DNA from: Bryobacteraceae bacterium
GTDB taxonomy: Bacteria > Acidobacteriota > Terriglobia > Bryobacterales > Bryobacteraceae
Direction of reading: 5' to 3'
Length of the DNA: 6,152 bases
Assembly (NCBI GenBank): GCA_014379815.1
Contig: JACMLA010000144.1
Location: 1-6,152, forward strand
Shown: piece by piece, positions 1 through 5,526 of the stretch
Numbering within the stretch: the first letter of the stretch is position 1
How the letters are laid out: every line of letters begins with the position of its first letter
Translations under genes and position numbers: made by a program
Notes under the pieces: generated by a model
Seen by the model: only the letters and a program-made list of their open reading frames with translations
What the model was told of the DNA's origin: nothing
The model's database searches: none

Positions 1-1373
1 AGAAAGACGGCGCTATCAGCCGCGCTGAGCTGGAAAGCTCTGTGATTCATCCGGAAGATCTTGCCAGCTTTCGCTCCGAAATGGAGTGCTCCATTGAGAG
101 CGGGCTGCTGGATGAAATGACTCTCCGGATCCTGAGGAGCGATGGCGAAGTCGGCTGGGTGCAGGTCTCCGGACGCTTCGAGTATGACGCCGACGGTACG
201 CCCCGGAAGTTGATCGGTGTCGCCAGAGACATCACATCGGAACGTCGGGCCGAAGCGGCCCTTCGCCGAAGCGAATCAAGGTTGAGACGCCTGGTAGAAA
301 GCGGCATCATCGGGGTCATGTACTGGGATCTGGACGGCAGTGTTCTGGATGCCAACAACGAGTTCCTGAAGATGGTGGGCTTTACCCGCGGGGAACTCGA
401 AAACGGCGACATCGACTGGCGCGCCATAACCCCACCGGAATGGCAGTCCGCCGACGCTCACGGGATCGGGCAATTGCTTAACGTCGGCAAGATGGAACCA
501 TTCGAGAAGGAATACGTTCGTAAGGACGGGACCCGTGTGCCCGTCCTCCTGGCTGGGGCGATGTTCGAGGACAGTGTGCGTCAGGGAGTGATTCTGGTGC
601 AGGACATCACAGCGCGCAAGGATGCAGAACGAGAGTTAAATAAAACCAACGACGCCTTGCGGCGGGCCAACGCCGATCTCGAGCAGTTCGCTTACTCGGC
701 CTCTCATGATCTAAAGGAACCTCTGCGTATGGTCGGTGCCTTTAGCCAGCTTCTTCAGCGCAGATATCAGGGCAAGCTCGATGGGAAAGCCGACGAGTAT
801 CTTTCGTTTTGTGTAGAAGGCGTCCACCGGATGGAGGACCTGATCCGGGATCTGCTGGCGTTCACGCAGGCCGCCATGCCATCGGAACGTTTCGCAGTCC
901 CGCCGGTTGACACGGTCGCCGTGCTGGGTCGTGCGCTGGAAAACCTGCAAGCCTCCATTGAGGAGACCGATGCCGTGGTCACTCACGACACTCTTCCCTC
1001 GCTTCAGGTGGAAGCCATTCACTTACAGCAACTATTCCAGAATCTGATCGGCAACGCTATCAAGTACCGTAAACTCACCGAAATACCGCGTGTCCACATT
1101 TCTTGTGCGAGGGAGAACGGAGCCTTTATCGTCTCAGTACGAGACAACGGTCTGGGGATCGACTCCCGCTACAAAGATCAGATCTTTGGGCTTTTCAAGA
1201 GATTGAAAGACTCCGCCGACACGACCGGGACAGGAATCGGTCTGGCGATTTGTCAGAAGCTAGTCGAACGCTACAACGGGCGAATTTGGGTCGACTCCGA
1301 GGTTGGAGCGGGTTCCACTTTCCATGTGCTGTTCCCGTTTGAGCAGGAGGTAACGGCGGCCTCTTCAACCTGA
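1..1373 (+). CDS. PAS-domain sensor histidine kinase, 5'-truncated by window edge
   Basis: Two-component sensor kinase that should autophosphorylate on His and pass phosphate to an unlinked response regulator. The frame is open to base 3 with no stop and starts inside a PAS fold, so the true start is upstream; the GTG at 42 is an internal Val. Numbering the 456 visible residues from nt 3: end of a first PAS/PAC unit (HPEDL near 16, PAC ending in DITSERR near 77), second PAS about 92-208, a short linker likely to be a coiled coil, then a HisKA domain with H-box SHDLKEPLR (phospho-acceptor His235). The HATPase domain has an N-box (QNLIGNAIKYR, about 346-356), G1 box DNGLGID (381-387), F-box IFGLFKRL (394-401) and G2 box GTGIGLAI (409-416). 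All catalytic boxes are intact. The H-box resembles phytochrome (Cph1)-type kinases, but no GAF/PHY domain is visible. No membrane segment or receiver domain is seen. Signal and partner are unknown. Confidence 0.93.
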   Translation, partial: KDGAISRAELESSVIHPEDLASFRSEMECSIESGLLDEMTLRILRSDGEVGWVQVSGRFEYDADGTPRKLIGVARDITSERRAEAALRRSESRLRRLVESGIIGVMYWDLDGSVLDANNEFLKMVGFTRGELENGDIDWRAITPPEWQSADAHGIGQLLNVGKMEPFEKEYVRKDGTRVPVLLAGAMFEDSVRQGVILVQDITARKDAERELNKTNDALRRANADLEQFAYSASHDLKEPLRMVGAFSQLLQRRYQGKLDGKADEYLSFCVEGVHRMEDLIRDLLAFTQAAMPSERFAVPPVDTVAVLGRALENLQASIEETDAVVTHDTLPSLQVEAIHLQQLFQNLIGNAIKYRKLTEIPRVHISCARENGAFIVSVRDNGLGIDSRYKDQIFGLFKRLKDSADTTGTGIGLAICQKLVERYNGRIWVDSEVGAGSTFHVLFPFEQEVTAASST

Positions 1374-1385
1374 AAAAGCCGCCGT
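1353..1385. repeat. Inverted repeat at convergent gene ends, possible weak terminator
   Basis: ACGGCGGC (1353-1360) is the exact reverse complement of GCCGCCGT (1378-1385), giving an 8-bp GC-rich stem with a 17-nt loop that contains the kinase stop codon (1371-1373). It sits in the tail-to-tail junction between the kinase and phoD, where a bidirectional terminator is expected. Neither strand has a T-run after the stem, so it is not a canonical intrinsic terminator. It may act as a 3'-end stabiliser or a Rho-assisted site. The remaining gap (1374-1405) shows nothing else. Confidence 0.45.
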
Positions 1386-1405
1386 GCAAGGCCAAAGAAT
1401 TGACC

Positions 1406-3022
1406 TTAGGGAGCAGCGGGCGCAGGGTTTGCACCTGGCCGGCTTGCAGTACTCTGCGCAACCAGACGGTTTGAGCCGCTCGCAGCTACCAGCGCTCTTG
1501 CAAAGTCTTCGTCGGTAGTGCGCTCGAGGATGGTTCGGACGTGGTACCACTCGCCTTGTGCGCGCTCACGGTCGACATCCATTAAAAGGTACCCGCGCCG
1601 GAACAGTTCTACGTACTTGACGTGTGGATGAGTTGCGCCGATCTGTGCCTGCAGGCCATCTGCCTGCGCACGGTCGTCGATGCCAGGAGAAGAAACCGCC
1701 GGTGTCACAAATTCGACTGCCAGTGGATTGTACCCGGTCGGAAGGAACGGATTTCCTGCGATCTCGTTCCCCCATGACGAGTGAATATCGCCCGTGAGTA
1801 CAACCACATTATTGATGTTGTTTGTGGCGATTGTCTGGAGAAGGCGATTGCGGGACGCGACATAGCCATCCCATTGGTCGGAATTGAACGGCGCGCCATC
1901 GGCTCCGACAAGTTGCCCCATCATCGTCTGCTGTCCCAGTAAACGCCATTGGGTGCCGCGGCCCTGCGAAGTGCCTAGCTGGTAGTTGAGCCACGCTTCC
2001 TGATCCGGCCCCATAAGTGACCGGCTTTGATCGAAGATGGCAGGGCTGGTGGTTACTACCTGCTGACTCCGACCCGCCAGCCGGGTGTCGAGCATGATGA
2101 GATCGATCAGGCTGCCAAATCGGAAGTTGCGATAGATCTCGCCGTTGACATACGGATTCGCGCGCACCGGCATCCATTCAAACCAGGCCTGCGCAGAAAC
2201 CGCGCGCCGGGGTGACCATGCGCCCTCTGTGTCGGGCTGATGATTTTCTGCGCCTTCCTTCCACGAATCGTTGGTGGATTCATGATCGTCCCAGACTACG
2301 ATCGTGGCGTGCTGGCGATGCATCTCCTGCAGATCCTGATCGCTACGGTATTGCGCATAACGGGTGCGGTAATCCGACAAGGTGGAGATTTCCTTGTCTG
2401 GAGCGGGCACACGGTTCAGAGGAGTGCCATTGCCGTACTGCCGGTTTGCGTATTCGTAAATGTAATCGCCGAGGTGCAGGACAAAGTCGAGGTCACGGCG
2501 ATTCGCAACCAGCCGGTAGGTATTGAAATAGCCGTAGGGAAGGTTGGAACAGGAAACTACGGCAAAGCGGGCCCGTTCGACTGACGCGAGGGGCAGAGTC
2601 TTTGTTCGCCCAACTGGCGAGGAACTGCCGCGAAACGTAAAGCGGTAATAATAAGTCGTTGCTGGATTCAAGCGCTCCACGTCGACCTTGACTGTGTAGT
2701 CGAAGTTCCCGTTGGTGTAGGTGAGGCCCCTCTGGGCATTGCGGCTGAAATTAGCGTCCTCCGCAATAACCCACTCCACGGGAATGACTTCTTCGTCTGA
2801 GGTGGTGGTTAGCCGGGTCCAGATAACGACGCGGTTGAGAAGCGGGTCTCCACTGGCCACGCCGTGCTGAAAGATTCCGGAGTTCTGGGCTTCCGCGTTA
2901 CGCCGCAGGGAAGCACCTGCCGCCGCCGTGGTCAGGATCTGAGTGAATGCTCTACGTGAGACTGGCACAGCTACACAGGATGTCACCCTTTTGTTGATTT
3001 GTTGATTAATTCTGAGTGTCAA
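1406..3022 (-). CDS. phoD: PhoD-like alkaline phosphatase/phosphodiesterase, Tat-exported
   Basis: Metallophosphoesterase of the PhoD family, which hydrolyses phosphodiesters and monoesters outside the cytoplasm to release phosphate. The 538 residues are close to family length. An N-terminal Tat signal has the twin arginine in SRRAF (Arg23-Arg24), an Ala-rich hydrophobic stretch and a plausible AEA|Q cleavage site near 45. A PhoD_N beta-sandwich follows (about 50-145), starting FQHGVASGDP. The catalytic domain has SCS (Cys158), GDYIYEY (185-191, Asp186/Tyr189), WDDHE (244-248), a GQQTMMG stretch (363-369) and GDIHSSW (411-417, Asp412/His414). These match the Fe/Ca ligand pattern known for Bacillus PhoD. 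The C-terminus is a Pro/Ala-rich tail. The start is uncertain: no ATG precedes the signal. TTG at 3022 gives the longest form, while GTG at 2986 or 2968 keeps the Tat motif. None has a well-spaced Shine-Dalgarno. The gene is divergent from the propeller gene. Confidence 0.93.
   Translation of the reverse strand: MTLRINQQINKRVTSCVAVPVSRRAFTQILTTAAAGASLRRNAEAQNSGIFQHGVASGDPLLNRVVIWTRLTTTSDEEVIPVEWVIAEDANFSRNAQRGLTYTNGNFDYTVKVDVERLNPATTYYYRFTFRGSSSPVGRTKTLPLASVERARFAVVSCSNLPYGYFNTYRLVANRRDLDFVLHLGDYIYEYANRQYGNGTPLNRVPAPDKEISTLSDYRTRYAQYRSDQDLQEMHRQHATIVVWDDHESTNDSWKEGAENHQPDTEGAWSPRRAVSAQAWFEWMPVRANPYVNGEIYRNFRFGSLIDLIMLDTRLAGRSQQVVTTSPAIFDQSRSLMGPDQEAWLNYQLGTSQGRGTQWRLLGQQTMMGQLVGADGAPFNSDQWDGYVASRNRLLQTIATNNINNVVVLTGDIHSSWGNEIAGNPFLPTGYNPLAVEFVTPAVSSPGIDDRAQADGLQAQIGATHPHVKYVELFRRGYLLMDVDRERAQGEWYHVRTILERTTDEDFARALVAASGSNRLVAQSTASRPGANPAPAAP
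2992..3007. repeat. Tandem 8-bp direct repeat upstream of or within phoD 5' end
   Basis: TGTTGATT occurs twice head to tail (2992-2999 and 3000-3007) in an AT-rich patch of the phoD/propeller divergent region. If phoD starts at GTG 2986, the repeat lies in its 5' untranslated region. If it starts at TTG 3022, the repeat encodes residues 6-10 (NQQIN). A regulator site is possible, but the sequence does not resemble the Pho box familiar from Proteobacteria. Confidence 0.4.
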
Positions 3023-3047
3023 TTCGGTTGCTGGTAACGATTCCGGG

Positions 3048-3053
3048 TAAACT
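3048..3053 (+). promoter_or_regulatory. Candidate -10 element for the propeller gene (leaderless pattern)
   Basis: TAAACT (4 of 6 matches to TATAAT) ends 6 nt before the ATG at 3060. No convincing -35 is present and no Shine-Dalgarno is at proper spacing; the GGG at 3045-3047 is too far away. The spacing fits transcription starting at or next to the ATG. This is a weak motif on its own. Confidence 0.3.
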
Positions 3054-3059
3054 GCACTT

Positions 3060-4694
3060 ATGAAGTGGTGGCTGTTTGCGATTTTCGCTCCACTGCTGTG
3101 CGGTCAACAGAATCAGGTCCAGTTCAGCACCTGGTTTGGCGGGTTAGATATCGATAACGGCAACGCCGTTGCGGTGGGACCGGATGGAGACATTTGGTTC
3201 GCCGGCTCCACACGATCCCTTAATTTTCCAGTCAGAAACGCCTTCCAGCCTCGATGTGGAGGTGGCAGCGGCGGGTGTCAGGACGGCTTTCTTGCGCGTG
3301 TCAGCGCCGATGGCAGGACGGTACGCTTCGCCACTTACCTGGGCGGAACTGGCAATGACTTCGTTAGTGCCATTGTTCTCGATGGCAACGGCGATTCCTA
3401 CGTGACCGGACTCTTCGAAGGTGGAGCGTTAATTGCCCGCTTCGATGGCGATGGTCGTCCAGTGTTTGCAAAGACGCTGGAGGGCTCGCAAGGTATGCGA
3501 GGTACCGCAATCGCTCGTGATCCTCTGGGCAACATCTGTGTCGCGGCATCTTCGGACCGAAGTCTTGTCGCTAGAGTGTCGGGCACAGGATCGGTCCTGT
3601 TCTCGAGATTGCTGCCTGAAGGTGCAGAAGCGATTACGGTAGCTGGGAATGCGCGTGGTCATCTGTTCGTTGGCGGTATCACCAGCAGCGAAAGAGCATT
3701 TCTGTACGATGTCGCTCCAGTGGAAGGTGCCGAGGCTCTCGTGACGATAATCGAGTCACCCTTTGTCTGGCGACTTGTGAGCAGCATCCACGTCGAAACG
3801 GGCGGAACGCTGATACTGACGGGCGAGTCGAGATTCGGCGGTGTAGCCGCCAGGTTTGACCCAACCAATCACAAGATGCTGCAGGACCAGCGCGCTGGGT
3901 CGTCATTGGGCAGGGCTACGCTGTCCCGCGCGGGGGTCCTTACCGGAGGCGTGGGCAACCTCGTGCAGGTGAACACTGCAGACTGGCGCTTCGTGAATGT
4001 CGGAGGAGTCGGAGCCTTCATCCAGCAGGCAACACAGGCGTCCGACGGCAGCCTCGTTGTCACGGGTACGGCGACAGCGTTTACAAGTTTTCTGCGTCCG
4101 GTGGAAGCCTTACAGGAGAGGAGCGGTGGTCTGGACGACGCATATCTCATGAGACTGATGCCCTTTGCGCGTCCTGTTGCCACAGCAGTGAACGCAGCCA
4201 GTTTCACAGGTCCGTTTGTGGCGCCTGGCAGCATCGTATCGGTATTCCTGAATCAACCGGCAGACGAAGTCCGGGTCAGTGATGTCCGGGCTGAGGTCCT
4301 TTATAACGGGTCAGGTCAGATCAACTTCGTCGTACCCAGTCAAGTGGTTCCAGGACCAGTGCAAGTCAAGTTGTTGCAGGAAGGTCGTGAGATCGCGGCA
4401 GTGACCCTAATCGTCCATCCGGTCGCGCCTGGAATCTTCACCGCAGTCGGCAACCAGGAAGTAGTCACGGCTTATGGAACCGGGATTCGGAACCGTAGCT
4501 CGCCGGAGCGCGTTCGCGTCTTTCTTTCAGGAGTGGAACTGCCGGTGACCTATGCAGGACCGCAGTCTGAATACCCCGGCCTGGACCAGGTAAATTTCTC
4601 ATTGCCCGAGACGCTGCGGAGCCAAAATGAATTGGATTTCGTTCTTAGTGTCGACGGCAGGCTAAGCAATCCTGTACGATTTACTATTCGTTAG
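3060..4694 (+). CDS. Secreted SBBP beta-propeller protein with Solibacter-type C-terminal domain
   Basis: Secreted or surface protein of unknown function, 544 residues. The N-terminus MKWWLFAIFAPLLCGQQ is a short signal peptide with likely cleavage near 15-17. Cys14 does not fit a good lipobox. Residues about 20-120 carry SBBP-type propeller repeats: FSTWFGG followed by AVAVGPDGDIWFAGSTRSLNFP and NAFQP, then FATYLGGTGNDF with IVLDGNGDSYVTG. A Cys pair in a Gly-rich loop (Cys66, Cys73) sits between them. Residues 120-365 are degenerate repeats of the same kind, with recurring VTG/VGG strand ends. Residues about 376-543 (NAASF, VAPGSIVSVF, GQINFVVP, VAPGIFTA, YAGPQSEYPGLDQVNFSLP) match the C-terminal module I know from Solibacter proteins (TIGR03437-like), here in a compact form. 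The domain calls are from pattern recognition and are fairly sure. Function is not known; binding of a carbohydrate or a cell-surface partner is only a guess. Confidence 0.88.
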   Translation: MKWWLFAIFAPLLCGQQNQVQFSTWFGGLDIDNGNAVAVGPDGDIWFAGSTRSLNFPVRNAFQPRCGGGSGGCQDGFLARVSADGRTVRFATYLGGTGNDFVSAIVLDGNGDSYVTGLFEGGALIARFDGDGRPVFAKTLEGSQGMRGTAIARDPLGNICVAASSDRSLVARVSGTGSVLFSRLLPEGAEAITVAGNARGHLFVGGITSSERAFLYDVAPVEGAEALVTIIESPFVWRLVSSIHVETGGTLILTGESRFGGVAARFDPTNHKMLQDQRAGSSLGRATLSRAGVLTGGVGNLVQVNTADWRFVNVGGVGAFIQQATQASDGSLVVTGTATAFTSFLRPVEALQERSGGLDDAYLMRLMPFARPVATAVNAASFTGPFVAPGSIVSVFLNQPADEVRVSDVRAEVLYNGSGQINFVVPSQVVPGPVQVKLLQEGREIAAVTLIVHPVAPGIFTAVGNQEVVTAYGTGIRNRSSPERVRVFLSGVELPVTYAGPQSEYPGLDQVNFSLPETLRSQNELDFVLSVDGRLSNPVRFTIR

Positions 4695-4704
4695 ACTCAA
4701 AGTT

Positions 4705-4710
4705 TAGATT
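4705..4710 (+). promoter_or_regulatory. Candidate -10 element for the 90-aa Cys-pair gene
   Basis: TAGATT (4 of 6 matches to TATAAT) lies in the 23-nt gap after the propeller gene and ends 7 nt before the ATG at 4718. No Shine-Dalgarno is visible (AAAAACC precedes ATG) and no -35 is clear. This is either a leaderless promoter or a chance AT-rich hexamer, in which case the gene would be read from the upstream gene. Confidence 0.25.
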
Positions 4711-4717
4711 AAAAACC

Positions 4718-4990
4718 ATGGACGAGCGCGCGTTTTACACCGAAACTCAAGCTACGAAGTCTGCCACGCTGAACTGTCCGAGTTGCCACTCCGCGGAGGA
4801 GTATCCGTTGCGATGGGTGGTTCGGAAGAAGAAAGAACGTCTGCCGCCGGGTGCCGACGAGCGTGGCCGTGCCCAGTTTGCCAAGTGGCAAAGCTACATG
4901 GTTCTGGTCGATGACAAAGTAACTTGCGCGAACGCACGCTGCCGGAAACGCTTCGACATCTCCGGTATCAAAACGACCGCGTTCCTCTGA
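4718..4990 (+). CDS. Small conserved hypothetical protein with two Cys pairs (probable zinc ribbon)
   Basis: A 90-residue cytoplasmic protein with no signal peptide or membrane segment. It has CPSC (Cys20, Cys23) near the N-terminus and a second pair, C-x4-C (Cys70, Cys75, CANARC), near the C-terminus. Two separated Cys pairs suggest one tetrahedral zinc site of the zinc-ribbon kind. The middle is basic (RKKKER, 36-41), followed by a GADERGRAQFAKWQSYMVLVDD segment that looks strongly constrained. I have a sense of having seen this family in Acidobacteria but cannot name it, and no function should be assigned. Nucleic-acid binding is possible from the Cys pairs plus basic patch. ATG at 4718 is the only sensible start. 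The gene lies 23 nt after the propeller gene and ends 6 nt before the his promoter, whose upstream region overlaps its last codons. Confidence 0.8.
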   Translation: MDERAFYTETQATKSATLNCPSCHSAEEYPLRWVVRKKKERLPPGADERGRAQFAKWQSYMVLVDDKVTCANARCRKRFDISGIKTTAFL

Positions 4991-4996
4991 TCTGCA

Positions 4997-5005
4997 TGTT
5001 ATACT
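4997..5005 (+). promoter_or_regulatory. Extended -10 promoter of the his operon
   Basis: TGTTATACT is an extended -10: TGn at 4997-4999 followed by TATACT at 5000-5005, 5 of 6 matches to TATAAT. The hexamer at the -35 position with 17-bp spacing (4977-4982, CCGCGT) shows no match, which is tolerable for an extended -10 promoter. The predicted transcription start is about 5011-5014, at or just before the leader ATG at 5014. The position directly upstream of the leader peptide and attenuator supports the assignment. Confidence 0.65.
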
Positions 5006-5013
5006 TCGGGTTC

Positions 5014-5061
5014 ATGTACAGGCACGGGCATCTTCACCATCACCGGCATCATCTGCCGTAA
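5014..5061 (+). CDS. hisL: Histidine operon leader peptide (7 His in 15 residues)
   Basis: A 15-codon ORF encoding MYRHGHLHHHRHHLP, stop TAA at 5059-5061. Seven of 15 codons are His (positions 4, 6, 8, 9, 10, 12, 13). It lies just upstream of an intrinsic terminator and of hisI-hisG, the arrangement of a his attenuator leader in which the peptide serves only as a sensor of charged His-tRNA. An in-frame ATG at 4996 would give 21 residues but overlaps the -10 element, so 5014 is preferred. No good Shine-Dalgarno precedes it (only CGGG three bases before the ATG), and it may be translated from a leaderless transcript. A 5-bp hairpin, CGGCA (5044-5048) with TGCCG (5054-5058), overlaps the last His codons and could act as a pause hairpin. 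The ORF is too short for ordinary gene calling, but its His content and context are hard to explain by chance. Confidence 0.88.
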   Translation: MYRHGHLHHHRHHLP

Positions 5062-5109
5062 TGGGCTGAGCTCTCTTCACTGGAACGGATTCTTGAGCAA
5101 ACAAGCCCG
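5062..5109 (+). promoter_or_regulatory. his antiterminator structure
   Basis: GGGCT (5063-5067) pairs with AGCCC (5104-5108), extended by a U5062-G5109 wobble. After an internal loop, GCTC (5070-5073) pairs with GAGC (5095-5098). This fold uses 5104-5109 of the 5' arm of the terminator (5103-5111), so the two are mutually exclusive. The 5' strand starts one base after the leader stop codon. A ribosome resting on that stop would cover it and favour termination, while a ribosome stalled on the His codons would leave it free. Pairings were found by eye and no folding energy was computed. Confidence 0.7.
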
Positions 5110-5145
5110 CGGCACCGATACCGGTCGCGGGCTTTTTCTTTTTCT
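5103..5145 (+). terminator. his attenuator (Rho-independent terminator)
   Basis: AAGCCCGCG (5103-5111) is the exact reverse complement of CGCGGGCTT (5126-5134), a 9-bp GC-rich stem. Above a 2-nt bulge (GC, 5112-5113), ACCG (5114-5117) pairs with CGGT (5122-5125), closing a 4-nt loop. The T-tract TTTTTCTTTTTCT (5133-5145) follows at once. A strong intrinsic terminator between a His-rich leader ORF and hisI is the regulatory switch of the operon. The T-tract ends on the base before the hisI ATG, so terminated transcripts contain no hisI coding sequence. Confidence 0.9.
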
Positions 5146-5526
5146 ATGAACCTCGATTTTTCCAAGCTAGACGGCCTCGTAGCCGCCGTTATCCAGGACC
5201 ACCAATCCGGTCGCGTTCTGATGGTCGGCTTCATGAATGAAGCGGCTTTTCGCCAGACAGTGGAGACCGGGTTTGCGACGTTCTACAGCCGCTCCCGTGA
5301 CAAGCTCTGGCTCAAAGGGGAATCATCCGGCCACAAGCTCATCGTGAAAGACATTGCAACGGATTGCGATGCCGACAGCGTATTGGTTCGGGTGGAGGCT
5401 GTCGGGCCGGGCGTGTGTCATGAGGGCTATGAGAGTTGCTACTACAGGCATCTGGTGGATGGTGTCTGGACTGAGAATGAGGAGAAGACTTACGATCCAT
5501 CGGCCGTCTATGGGAGTGCCCGTTAA
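5146..5526 (+). CDS. hisI: Phosphoribosyl-AMP cyclohydrolase (monofunctional HisI)
   Basis: Third step of histidine biosynthesis: hydrolytic opening of the adenine ring of PR-AMP to give ProFAR, in the cytoplasm as a zinc enzyme. The 126 residues cover only the PRA-CH domain; there is no HisE (PR-ATP pyrophosphatase) fusion. Family motifs are present in order: LVAAVIQD with GRVLMVGFMNEAA (11-34), FYSRSR (46-51), LWLKGESSGH (54-63), the metal cluster DCDAD (73-77, Asp73/Asp75/Asp77 and Cys74), and GPGVCHEGYESCYYR with Cys91 and Cys98. Known zinc and magnesium ligands are therefore all present. ATG at 5146 follows the attenuator T-tract directly and no Shine-Dalgarno is visible, yet the homology-supported N-terminus (LDFSKLDGL) confirms this start. 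The stop TAA abuts the hisG ATG. Expression should be controlled by the upstream leader-peptide attenuator. Confidence 0.96.
   Translation: MNLDFSKLDGLVAAVIQDHQSGRVLMVGFMNEAAFRQTVETGFATFYSRSRDKLWLKGESSGHKLIVKDIATDCDADSVLVRVEAVGPGVCHEGYESCYYRHLVDGVWTENEEKTYDPSAVYGSAR

Noticed and set aside
42..44. GTG at 42 as the start of the histidine kinase
   Set aside because: The frame is open back to base 3, and the codon falls inside the conserved PAS motif (V-I-H-P-E-D), so it is an internal Val.
47..427. Minus-strand ORF of 126 codons
   Set aside because: Antisense to the PAS domains of the kinase; its Ser/Arg-rich composition is typical of a GC-rich shadow frame.
2212..2584. Two overlapping plus-strand ORFs of 104 and 114 codons
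   Set aside because: They lie wholly inside phoD on the other strand, show no recognisable domain, and phoD has unbroken family motifs through this stretch.
3060..3110. Propeller protein as a lipoprotein through Cys14
   Set aside because: The residues before Cys14 (PLL) do not fit the lipobox, which needs a small residue at -1.
3869..4234. Minus-strand ORF of 121 codons
   Set aside because: Antisense to the propeller gene, low-complexity Pro/Thr/Ala composition, no motif or ribosome binding site.
4996..5061. Longer, 21-codon version of the his leader peptide starting at ATG 4996
   Set aside because: In frame and open, but its ATG overlaps the -10 element (4997-5005), so it would not be in the predicted transcript, and it has no Shine-Dalgarno.
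4991..5145. T-box or histidine riboswitch upstream of hisI
   Set aside because: The region is only about 150 nt, has no T-box core or specifier-loop architecture that I can see, and the His-rich ORF explains the control.
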